From: Chitinophagaceae bacterium
GTDB taxonomy: Bacteria > Bacteroidota > Bacteroidia > Chitinophagales > Chitinophagaceae
Assembly: GCA_019638625.1 (NCBI GenBank)
Contig: JAHBTK010000002.1
Span: forward strand, 434,001-498,000
Length of the DNA: 64,000 nucleotides
Reading direction: 5' to 3'
The notes under the pieces were generated by a model. That model was not told the origin of the DNA. It searched no databases and saw only the letters and a program-made list of their open reading frames with translations. Shown here piece by piece: positions 53,758 through 61,622 of this stretch; positions within the stretch are counted from its first letter, which is position 1, and each line of letters opens with the position of its first letter. The translations under genes were made by a program, and so were the position numbers.

Positions 53758-56700
53758 GTGTATTCTGTTGAATATATACCAGGGATCCCCCTTACCTTGT
53801 CAAACGGCTATTATATCAGAAATGCAGTATTCGTACTTGCAATCACTGCTGGCAGCGTGATCTCTTCCGTATGCGCACAGGAGAAGGAATATCATATCCA
53901 GCTATATAACAGTTCAGGCATCAGCGCAGACAATATTGTTGCCGTAGTAAAAGATGTACGGGGGTTTTTGTGGATACTTTACCCCAGGCAGGTGGAGCGC
54001 TTTGACGGACGGGCAACCCGTGCGTTTACCTTTAAGACAAAACTGGAAAATATAAGTACGGATAGTGTGGGAAGAGTATGGGTGTCCTCAAGAAAAAAAG
54101 TGTTTTACCTGGAAGACGGCGGAAGCGAGTTTTCGGAGGTAACATTTGAAGGAGAGCTGGATAACCCGGGTTTGGGTTCTTTTATAACAATGGGGGAAAA
54201 GGTATTGTTGATATCCAGTCATGGAGTCCTGCAGTTCAGCGACTCGGTGGCAAAATTTGAGAAGGCTTTTCCGGACCTGAACATCCCCGGACGGTATAAT
54301 ATCCGGATACTGAGCAGCAAAGGCGATCATATTTTTTTCAGGAACGAATCCCGGATTTACCGGTATCATACGGGTAATCACCGGCTTGACAGCCTTCCCG
54401 ACACAGAGGCATACAAGCTTCATCCTTTTTCGGAGGATAGTGTGCTGGTAAGCACCTGGACAAATAAGAGCTATTGGTACAATTTCAAAAGCAAAACGAT
54501 TAACCAGGTAATGCTTCCCGGCGAAGGAACATTCGATGTGCGGAGTTTGCTGGAGTATGAACCCGGTGTTTTCTTTCTGGTTTGCCGCGAGGGCCTGTTT
54601 GAATACGACAGCCGGCTGAAAACATTTCAGAAAACCCGCTTCATGCTGAACGGGCGGAAAATAGCTACTACCGATTATGCGCTGAATGTTTTCCCCTGTA
54701 CTGATGGTCATGCATGGTTATCCACCATTGACGGGGTAGCCAGGTTTTCATTCAGGCAGCATACAATCGGACTCACCAGGTTCAGGCAACCTGATGACAG
54801 CAGACAGGGAGGTATAGACAACGTGCGAAAGATAGCAGGCGACGAAAATGGCAACCTGTGGCTGGCAACCGCCAATGGCTTCTTATTCTGGGATTATTCC
54901 GGTAAACAACAGGAAATGTTCCTTCCTTCGGAAACAGAGGTAAAACACCCCTCTGTAAGGGCAATCGCATATGACGGTCGCAATATCATACTGGGTCCTA
55001 CAGACTCTGGAATATGGTTGTTGAATGCCCGAAGCAAACGGTTCAGCAGACCGGCATATGCGAGTGAGGAAATAAAAAGACAAAGCGAAAGGGATTATAT
55101 TGACGACATTGTTACGCTTAATAACAAAGATCATCTGGTACTCGGGAGGGATAATTTATACAAGCTCAGCGGGGACTCCTATGCACTCACGGTGCTGGAT
55201 ATTCCACCTTCCCGAGAAAATACCAACTACGCTTTCCAGGGAAAGAACGGGATTATCTGGCTGACCACCAATGAAGGGCTGCATTGCCTTGATGCAGACT
55301 GTAATTTTTTGCAAACAGTGCCGCTTCCTTTTGAAGATAAATATATCAGCAGCGGCGTTGTACTGGAAGACGGGCAGTTTGTATTTGCCACCAACTACGG
55401 AGTATATGTAGCGGACTATTCAACGAATGGCGTTACACTGCATAAGTTTTCGACCGTTTTCGACAACATGTTTCTGAGCACCATCTTTTTTGACAGGAAC
55501 GGTATTTTCTGGGCTACCGCGGAGAATGGCATTTACCGTTACGACCCTGTCAGTCAGCAACTTAATCTTTTCGACCATTATGATAACGTGCAGGTGCATG
55601 GTTTCAACGACAATAACTGGTACCGGAACAAAGACGGACTGGTGTTCCTGGGGGGACGCAACGGGGTATTGCATTTTACGCCGGAGAAACTGACGCCGGC
55701 CGATGAAAAGCTCAATGTTTATTTAACGGGTATTACCGGCGCCGGCAATGATTCCCTTTTCAGTGGAACAGGAAAGTACAGGTTCGACTATGCTCCCAAT
55801 GCAACATTACATGTAGAGTTTGTTGCTCCCTATTTCAGTAACCCGGAGAAAGTAAAATACAGATACCGGTTAAAAGGCTTTGATGACAACTGGAAAAAGA
55901 TCGGCAATACCCAGGCACTGCAGTTTACTTCATTACCGCCAGGCAACTATACGCTGACCATGCAGGCTACCACCAACAATGTAGACTGGGTGGATGCAAG
56001 GAATAGTTTTTCATTTTATATAAAACCTCCCTTCTGGCGTACCTGGTGGTTTATTGCTGCTGCGGTGGTGCTGGCAGGTGGAGGCGTCTGGAAAGCGATC
56101 CGGATGAGAAACCGGAAGCTGGAGGCACAGAAAATGAAAGCAGAGGGGGAACAGGCGATCAATCATTTTGCCGCCAGTTTGCAGGAAACAAATTCTGTAA
56201 GGGATATATTATGGGATGTAGCGAAGAATTGTATAGGGCGTCTTCATTTTGAGGATTGCGTGATTTACCTGGTAGACTATAAAAGGGGAGTATTGGTGCA
56301 AAAAGCGGCTTACGGCCCCAAATCCGGCACAGACGATCATATCAACAACCCCCTCGACATTCCGTTGGGGAAAGGCATTACCGGACACGTAGCCCTTACC
56401 GGTGAAGCAGAGATAATAAAAGACACCACCCGGGATCCAAGGTATATTGTTGACGACACACAACGATATTCTGAAATAACGGTTCCGATCGTGTACAAGG
56501 GAAAAGTGCTGGGAATCATTGATTGTGAGCATTCAAAAAGAGGATTTTTTAACGACGAGCATCTATCGGTGCTCACCACCATTGCTTCGCTTTGTGCAAA
56601 CAAGATAGTAAAGGCTAAAGCGGAAACAGAGAAGCTGAAAGCAAAACAGATTTTAATACAAACACAGAAGAAGATGGCAGATGTTGAAATGCTTGCCCTG

Positions 56701-57315
56701 AGGGCACAAATGAATCCTCATTTTATTTTTAATTGTCTTAATTCTATCAACAGGTATATTGTTAAAAGCGACCAGGTAACTGCTTCTCTGTACCTGACGA
56801 AATTCGCCAAGTTGATCCGGTTGATCCTGGATAACTCAAACAGCAAATCAATTACCCTGGCAAATGAAATAGAGGCACTAAAATTGTATATTGAAATGGA
56901 GTTGATACGGTTTGAGAATCGTTTTTCTTACTCCGTGACCATAGAAGACGAAATAAACCCGGAAAATATTTTTGTGCCTCCATTGATCATTCAGCCCTAT
57001 GTGGAAAATGCGATATGGCATGGACTGCTTCATAAAAAGACCGCCGGGGAACTAAAAGTTATGTTTTCACTACAATCCGGGTGTCTGCTGAAATGTGTTA
57101 TAGAAGACAACGGAATCGGCCGCGACAAATCGAAAGAGCTGAAAAGTAAATCTTTCGTAACCAAAAAGTCGCTGGGAATGAAGCTTACACAGGACCGGCT
57201 GGCATTGCTGTCCAGGCATGCGCAGGCAGAAGCTACCATAGAAGTAGAAGATATAAGGGACGGTAATGAAGCTGCAGGTACGAAAGTGATAATTAATATT
57301 CCCATAGATTGCTAA
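53758..57315 (+). CDS. Hybrid sensor: two-component propeller, Y_Y_Y, GAF and LytS-like histidine kinase
   Basis: A 1185-residue membrane sensor kinase. No ATG fits; the start is probably GTG at 53758 or TTG at 53797, and a signal peptide ends near SSVCAQ. The periplasmic part is a beta-propeller of repeated two-component-regulator blades (GNLWLATANGFLFWD, GIIWLTTNEGLHCLD, GIFWATAENGIYRYD). The Y_Y_Y domain (YRLKGFDDNWKKI) follows at about 690-755, then one membrane span at about 765-780. Next are a cytoplasmic GAF domain (about 815-955) and a His_kinase domain with the phospho-acceptor H988 in NPHFIFNCLN. The ATP site includes QPYVENAIWHGL. The regulator gene starts 16 bases downstream. Confidence 0.93.
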   Translation: MYSVEYIPGIPLTLSNGYYIRNAVFVLAITAGSVISSVCAQEKEYHIQLYNSSGISADNIVAVVKDVRGFLWILYPRQVERFDGRATRAFTFKTKLENISTDSVGRVWVSSRKKVFYLEDGGSEFSEVTFEGELDNPGLGSFITMGEKVLLISSHGVLQFSDSVAKFEKAFPDLNIPGRYNIRILSSKGDHIFFRNESRIYRYHTGNHRLDSLPDTEAYKLHPFSEDSVLVSTWTNKSYWYNFKSKTINQVMLPGEGTFDVRSLLEYEPGVFFLVCREGLFEYDSRLKTFQKTRFMLNGRKIATTDYALNVFPCTDGHAWLSTIDGVARFSFRQHTIGLTRFRQPDDSRQGGIDNVRKIAGDENGNLWLATANGFLFWDYSGKQQEMFLPSETEVKHPSVRAIAYDGRNIILGPTDSGIWLLNARSKRFSRPAYASEEIKRQSERDYIDDIVTLNNKDHLVLGRDNLYKLSGDSYALTVLDIPPSRENTNYAFQGKNGIIWLTTNEGLHCLDADCNFLQTVPLPFEDKYISSGVVLEDGQFVFATNYGVYVADYSTNGVTLHKFSTVFDNMFLSTIFFDRNGIFWATAENGIYRYDPVSQQLNLFDHYDNVQVHGFNDNNWYRNKDGLVFLGGRNGVLHFTPEKLTPADEKLNVYLTGITGAGNDSLFSGTGKYRFDYAPNATLHVEFVAPYFSNPEKVKYRYRLKGFDDNWKKIGNTQALQFTSLPPGNYTLTMQATTNNVDWVDARNSFSFYIKPPFWRTWWFIAAAVVLAGGGVWKAIRMRNRKLEAQKMKAEGEQAINHFAASLQETNSVRDILWDVAKNCIGRLHFEDCVIYLVDYKRGVLVQKAAYGPKSGTDDHINNPLDIPLGKGITGHVALTGEAEIIKDTTRDPRYIVDDTQRYSEITVPIVYKGKVLGIIDCEHSKRGFFNDEHLSVLTTIASLCANKIVKAKAETEKLKAKQILIQTQKKMADVEMLALRAQMNPHFIFNCLNSINRYIVKSDQVTASLYLTKFAKLIRLILDNSNSKSITLANEIEALKLYIEMELIRFENRFSYSVTIEDEINPENIFVPPLIIQPYVENAIWHGLLHKKTAGELKVMFSLQSGCLLKCVIEDNGIGRDKSKELKSKSFVTKKSLGMKLTQDRLALLSRHAQAEATIEVEDIRDGNEAAGTKVIINIPIDC

Positions 57316-57331
57316 GTTTAAAATCCAACAA

Positions 57332-58081
57332 ATGATAACGTGTATTATTATTGATGATGAGCAAAATGCTCTGGAAATGATGGAATGGTTAATAAAAACC
57401 TATACACCGCAGGTACAGGTGCTGGCAATGTGTAACTCTGCCGAACAGGGGGTAGAAGCTATTAAAAAGCTCAGACCGGATGTGGTATTCCTGGATATTG
57501 AAATGCCCAAAATGAATGGCTTTGATATGCTGGAACAGTTCGACCATCTCTTTTTTGATGTAGTTTTTTGCACTGCATACGATCAGTTTGCGTTAAAAGC
57601 GTTCAGGTATAGTGCGCTGAACTACCTGTTGAAGCCTGTAGACCCGGATGATTTGAAAGCTACCATTGCCAGGCTGGAGGAAAAAAAATCGCTTCCTACC
57701 CGGGAACAGCTCAACCTGCTACTGCAAAACATCCAGTCTCGTGAGAAGCTTACACCGCACAGAATAGCGCTTACAACAAACGACGGGCTGATTTTTGTCG
57801 CTACTAACGATATTGTGTACTGCGAAGCGGAAAGCAACTACACCAATGTAGTACTCGCCAATGGCAAAAAGATACTGGTATCGAAAGTGCTGAAAGAAAT
57901 TGACGAGGCGCTGAGCGGCAGCGATTTTTACAGGGTGCATAGCTCTTACCTGATCAATATCAATCACATAAAGAAGTTTGTACGCAGCGATGGAGGGTAT
58001 ATTATTATGGACAATGATGCCAATATTAATATTTCCCGCAGCCGGCGACAGGAGTTTATGGAGCTGTTTTCCAAATTCTAG
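57332..58081 (+). CDS. LytTR-type response regulator
   Basis: Response regulator paired with the sensor kinase immediately upstream. The receiver domain (1-120) has the acidic pocket IDDE (about 8-11), phospho-acceptor D55 in FLDIEMPKMNG, and the conserved Lys of LLKPVD. The LytTR DNA-binding domain (about 150-248) has EAESNYTNVVLANGK and YRVHSSYLININHIK. The overall layout is like LytT/AlgR. No target gene can be named from the sequence, and the pair's promoter lies before 53758. Confidence 0.95.
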   Translation: MITCIIIDDEQNALEMMEWLIKTYTPQVQVLAMCNSAEQGVEAIKKLRPDVVFLDIEMPKMNGFDMLEQFDHLFFDVVFCTAYDQFALKAFRYSALNYLLKPVDPDDLKATIARLEEKKSLPTREQLNLLLQNIQSREKLTPHRIALTTNDGLIFVATNDIVYCEAESNYTNVVLANGKKILVSKVLKEIDEALSGSDFYRVHSSYLININHIKKFVRSDGGYIIMDNDANINISRSRRQEFMELFSKF

Positions 58082-58109
58082 TGTTAAGTTAAACGTATTA
58101 TAGTTTTTC

Positions 58110-58339
58110 AATAGCCACAGAATGCACGAATGTTTATTCGTGCATTCTGTACAACTACTTAACAAGGTATTGATAAAGAAGCTATTGAAAATTCTTCATC
58201 AAGCCATGCCACGGATGCACAAATGAACATGAATAAAAAATATCAAATCGCATTATTGGCTCCATTCGTGCATTGGTGGCATTTTTTGTTGTATCCAAAA
58301 ATCATCCGCCGCAGGCGGACGCTGGAATTCGTGGCTATT
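58110..58339. repeat. 230-bp palindromic element with 9-bp terminal inverted repeats
   Basis: AATAGCCAC (58110-58118) and GTGGCTATT (58331-58339) are perfect inverted repeats. Inside are three hairpins: a 15-bp stem (58117-58131 with 58136-58150); 20-base imperfect arms (58206-58225 with 58263-58282) followed by a T-run; and CCGCC-GCA-GGCGG (58306-58318). Related CACGAATGCAC-like words recur in each. It has no coding capacity and resembles a small non-autonomous repeat (MITE-like), or a decayed cluster of intergenic palindromes. Confidence 0.55.
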
Positions 58340-58510
58340 ATACGACATCCAAATTTAACATAGCACCAGCTCCTGTATAAGAATATCTCTTAACAATCCG
58401 GTAACACAGGCGTTGGAGATAATAAAATAAAATCGATAAAACCCTTTACAGTAAGGGGTTTTGCCGATTTTGTCATGCCTTTAGTATCAAAAATCCGGTA
58501 GAAAGTTTAC

Positions 58511-58540
58511 TTGCAGCCCGATTTTCACGATCTATCTTTG
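58511..58540 (+). promoter_or_regulatory. Promoter of the small secreted protein
   Basis: A textbook Bacteroidota promoter: TTG at 58511-58513, exactly 19 bases, then TATCTTTG at 58533-58540 (consensus TAnnTTTG). Transcription should begin a few bases later, leaving a ~125-base leader before the ATG at 58668. Confidence 0.75.
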
Positions 58541-58667
58541 TGTTACCAGCAGCAAAATGGTCCTTCTTTCTTAACGACCTTGTTCATCCCACGATTGTTT
58601 CACCCGCGGTTGTTTTACATAACAAATCTTTAAACAATTTAAACGCTTAAACTTAAAATCAAATTTT

Positions 58668-59084
58668 ATGAAATCAATCAATGTATCCTTTTTGAGAATA
58701 ACATCACTCGTAATGTTATTAGTAATTTTTTCATTCACTGCTTTTACTGCTCAGGCAAACCCGGAAAAGAAAGAGAAGAACGAGATCCCGGTTGAGCTTA
58801 CCTACATAGGAAGCGTGAATCAAAGCCCGGTCTTCCAGCTTGATCTTGTTAACGAATCCGGAGAAAAAGTAAACATCTCTATCAGGAGCAGTGCAGGCGA
58901 TGTTTTGTATACTACCAGCTTCAAAGGAAAAAATTTCAGCAAGAAAATCAGATTTGACAACATCGATCTTTCTGATTTGCAGTTGAAACTTGTTATTACT
59001 TCAAAAACAAAAACAGAAGTGCAGAATTTTCAGATCACCCAAAGCAACCGGGTTATAGAAGAAATTACTGTCGGTAAACTGTAG
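58668..59084 (+). CDS. Small secreted beta-rich protein of unknown function
   Basis: A 138-residue protein with a signal peptide (MKSINVSFLRITSLVMLLVI to about AQANP), a charged linker (EKKEKNE) and one beta-sandwich-like domain of about 100 residues. Strand patterns include FQLDLVNESGEKVNISIRSS, VLYTTSFKGKNFSKKIRF and LQLKLVITSKTK. The outline resembles the sorting-type or Ig-like domains that often close secreted Bacteroidota proteins, but here it stands alone. It has its own strong promoter and terminator, so it is a single-gene unit and may be highly expressed. I cannot assign a function. Confidence 0.82.
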   Translation: MKSINVSFLRITSLVMLLVIFSFTAFTAQANPEKKEKNEIPVELTYIGSVNQSPVFQLDLVNESGEKVNISIRSSAGDVLYTTSFKGKNFSKKIRFDNIDLSDLQLKLVITSKTKTEVQNFQITQSNRVIEEITVGKL

Positions 59085-59120
59085 AAGGTAACTTCCATAA
59101 TTCTTAACGGACAGAACAAT

Positions 59121-59157
59121 CAAAGGCCGCTTCATTGGAGTGGTCTTTGTTATTTTT
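59121..59157 (+). terminator. Rho-independent terminator of the small secreted protein
   Basis: CAAAGGCCGCT pairs with AGTGGTCTTTG (two G-U pairs) across a short loop, followed by TTATTTTT. It lies 37 bases after the stop codon. Confidence 0.7.
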
Positions 59158-59225
59158 GCAGTTGCTTCCAGATGTACGATTATTATAACCGAAACATCGG
59201 AACGGCTTTGTTTTCAGCACGTTAA

Positions 59226-59276
59226 GTTACTACCCGCTTTAGGGTAGCAACTGGTAAGGTATAATTGCTAAATTTG
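59226..59276 (+). promoter_or_regulatory. Promoter and operator-like palindrome of the LuxR-type regulator gene
   Basis: TAAATTTG (59269-59276) is an exact -7 element 21 bases before the ATG. The -33 position has no TTG. Instead a 26-base palindrome covers it: GTTACTACCC-GCTTTA-GGGTAGCAAC (59226-59251), arms of 10 with one mismatch. A regulator bound there would replace the -33 contact, so activation by the encoded protein or another factor is plausible. Confidence 0.55.
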
Positions 59277-59296
59277 CATTACGGTATCAGGTAGTT

Positions 59297-59935
59297 ATGA
59301 ATAATGTAATTTCGGTTTGTATAGTAGAAGACAATAATGATATCCGGCAGGCTTTGGAACAAATTATATCCATGTCTGATGGATATACGCTTCTGGGCTC
59401 GTTTCCCAGTGCAGAGGCCGCATTGATAGGAGTGCCCAGACTGAAGCCTGGTGTAGTACTGATGGATATTAATCTTGGAGGAATGAGTGGTATAGAGTGT
59501 GTGAAACAATTGAAACCGGATCATCCCGATATACTTTTCATGATGTGTACGGTATATGAAGAGGATGAAAAAATTTTTGAAGCGCTTTCTGCCGGAGCGA
59601 ACGGGTATATACTAAAAAAGACAGCGCCTACAAAGTTACTGGAGGCGATCAGGGAACTGGCGGAAGGCGGAGCGCCCATGAGTAGCCAGATAGCCCGTAA
59701 AGTGGTAGCTGCTTTCCAGGCAAAGAATAATGCTTCTGCAGGCAATTCTCTGGATATTCTTTCCAACCGTGAAATGGAAATACTGGAGTTGTTGGCTAAA
59801 GGGATGCTTTATAAAGAAATTTCCGCCAGGCTTAGCATCGCCCAGGAAACTGTACGGAAGCACGTATACCATATTTACGAAAAGCTTCACGTAAACAACC
59901 GGGTGGAAGCGGTTAACAAATACTTCGGCCGATAG
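59297..59935 (+). CDS. LuxR/NarL-family response regulator
   Basis: A 212-residue response regulator. The receiver domain (1-120) has the acidic pair VEDN (about 10-13), the phospho-acceptor D57 in LMDINLGGMSG and the conserved lysine pair of LKKTAP. The C-terminal helix-turn-helix (about 148-205) has LSNREMEILELLAKGMLYKE and ISARLSIAQETVRKHVYHIY, the NarL/FixJ signature. No histidine kinase gene lies beside it, so the partner must be encoded elsewhere. A palindrome at its promoter suggests self-control. Confidence 0.94.
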   Translation: MNNVISVCIVEDNNDIRQALEQIISMSDGYTLLGSFPSAEAALIGVPRLKPGVVLMDINLGGMSGIECVKQLKPDHPDILFMMCTVYEEDEKIFEALSAGANGYILKKTAPTKLLEAIRELAEGGAPMSSQIARKVVAAFQAKNNASAGNSLDILSNREMEILELLAKGMLYKEISARLSIAQETVRKHVYHIYEKLHVNNRVEAVNKYFGR

Positions 59936-59937
59936 CC

Positions 59938-59963
59938 CCGGCCTTCCCCGCCGGTTTTTTTAT
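59938..59963 (+). terminator. Rho-independent terminator after the LuxR-type regulator
   Basis: CCGGC pairs with GCCGG (59938-59942 with 59950-59954), followed by TTTTTTTATTT. It starts 3 bases after the stop codon. Confidence 0.8.
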
Positions 59964-60013
59964 TTCTAAAACTTTGCCATCTTTGTTCATCTTTCTATAA
60001 AAGGTGAAACATC

Positions 60014-61600
60014 ATGCGTAAAATATTTGTAATCGTTTCTGCAATTGTATTTATCACCACCTTACTCCTTTCCATTTTCCTGAGCGGTAAATGGTACCCT
60101 TTTTTTGTAATCGCCGCCTTTTTTACGGGGTTGGGTTATTATGATATGTTTCAGAAGAAACATTCTATTATGCGTATTTACCCGCTTTTCGGGCGGCTGC
60201 GTTATTTTATGGAAGAAATACGCCCCAAGGTATATCAATACTTTGTGGAGTCGGATATTGACGGGCGCCCTGTGAATCGTATAGACCGCAGTACTATTTA
60301 CCAGAGAGCGAAGCAACAAAACGATACCATGCCTTTCGGTACGCAACTCGATGTGTATGCGGAAGGATATGAATGGATGAGCCATTCTATTGTGCCCAAA
60401 GATTTTCATAAAATGGACCTGGATCCCAGGGTGATGGTAGGTAATAAGGATTGTAAGCAACCCTACTCCTGCAGTATTTTTAATGTTTCCGCCATGAGTT
60501 TCGGTTCGTTAAGCTCCAATGCCATTGAAGCGCTGAACGGTGGCGCTAAAATAGGACGGTTTGCCCATAATACGGGCGAGGGTGGTTTAAGTCCTTTTCA
60601 CCTGAAGCATGGAGGCGATATCATCTGGCAGATAGGAACCGGCTATTTCGGTTGCCGGAATGAAGATGGAACATTCAACCCGGAATTGTTCGCGGAAAAA
60701 GCACAGCTTCCAAATGTGAAAATGATTGAATTGAAGATATCGCAGGGAGCCAAACCGGGCCATGGAGGGATATTACCTGCTTCAAAGAACACTGAAGAAA
60801 TTGCAAAGATCAGGCATGTAAAACCTCATACTACAGTAGCGTCTCCTCCTTTTCATTCCGCATTCAGTACTCCCCGGGAAATGATCCTGTTCATTCAGAA
60901 ACTGCGCGATTTAAGCGGCGGTAAGCCGGTGGGGTTTAAATTATGTATTGGTATCAAAAGTGAATTTGTAGCGATTTGTAAAGCGATGATGGCGGAGGAT
61001 ATCTATCCTGATTTCATTACCATAGATGGCGCTGAAGGTGGAACGGGCGCCGCTCCCCAGGAGTTTTCCAACTACGTGGGAGCACCGTTGCTCGACGGTT
61101 TGGCATTTGTGCAGAACATATTGACAGGGTTAGATATCAGGAAACATATTAAAATTGTAGCCAGCGGAAAAGTATTCACCGGCTTTCATATGGCCAGAGC
61201 AGTAGCCCTGGGAGCGGATATTTGTAACACGGCACGGGCAATGATGATGGCGCTGGGCTGCATCCAGGCATTGCAGTGCAACACCAACAAATGCCCAGCA
61301 GGTGTTGCCACACAAGATCCCTCCCTGACGGTGGGGCTTGTCATAGACGATAAGAAAGTCCGGGTAGCCAACTATCACAGGGCAACCATAAAGAGTTTTG
61401 TGGAATTATTAGGTGCGACGGGACTGGACGATATGCAGGAGCTTACAAGATCGCATATCTACCGCAGAAGCTCTTTGAACGAAATGGTGTCTTTTGAAGA
61501 GATATTCCCCTCCCTGAAAACAGGGGCTATATTACGAAGTGAGATACCTGAAAAATATGTCCGGGATATGGAAAAAGCTGATCCCGATACATGGACATAG
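60014..61600 (+). CDS. FMN-binding glutamate synthase family protein
   Basis: Related to the synthase domain of glutamate synthase (GltB), which binds FMN and an Fe-S cluster, but without the glutaminase domain. The first ~45 residues form two membrane helices (IFVIVSAIVFITTLLLSIFL, WYPFFVIAAFFTGLGYY), so it should be membrane-bound. The TIM-barrel core follows, with NVSAMSFGSLSSNAIEALN, GEGGLSPFHLKHGG, PHTTVASPPFHSAFSTP and ITIDGAEGGTGAAPQEF. The CNTNKCPAGVATQ cysteines likely hold the cluster. Its reaction is not established: ferredoxin-linked glutamate formation or another amine/redox role is possible. CATCTTTG at 59978-59985 may be part of its promoter. Confidence 0.9.
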   Translation: MRKIFVIVSAIVFITTLLLSIFLSGKWYPFFVIAAFFTGLGYYDMFQKKHSIMRIYPLFGRLRYFMEEIRPKVYQYFVESDIDGRPVNRIDRSTIYQRAKQQNDTMPFGTQLDVYAEGYEWMSHSIVPKDFHKMDLDPRVMVGNKDCKQPYSCSIFNVSAMSFGSLSSNAIEALNGGAKIGRFAHNTGEGGLSPFHLKHGGDIIWQIGTGYFGCRNEDGTFNPELFAEKAQLPNVKMIELKISQGAKPGHGGILPASKNTEEIAKIRHVKPHTTVASPPFHSAFSTPREMILFIQKLRDLSGGKPVGFKLCIGIKSEFVAICKAMMAEDIYPDFITIDGAEGGTGAAPQEFSNYVGAPLLDGLAFVQNILTGLDIRKHIKIVASGKVFTGFHMARAVALGADICNTARAMMMALGCIQALQCNTNKCPAGVATQDPSLTVGLVIDDKKVRVANYHRATIKSFVELLGATGLDDMQELTRSHIYRRSSLNEMVSFEEIFPSLKTGAILRSEIPEKYVRDMEKADPDTWT

Positions 61601-61622
61601 GTGATGCAGATGAGGAGGTTCA

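Larger units (their letters stand above)
58082..58667. other. Intergenic region downstream of the LytTR regulator
   Basis: Nearly 590 bases without a gene. The first half is the palindromic element at 58110-58339; its first or second hairpin may end transcription of the two-component operon. The second half holds the promoter of the small secreted protein (58511-58540) and a leader of about 125 bases. Confidence 0.7.

Noticed and set aside
54088..54711. 207-codon reverse-strand frame inside the sensor kinase gene
   Set aside because: Antisense shadow of propeller repeats; no recognisable domain.
58117..58150. 15-bp hairpin as a classical terminator of the LytTR operon
   Set aside because: No T-run follows the stem; it fits better as part of the palindromic element, although it may still slow transcription.
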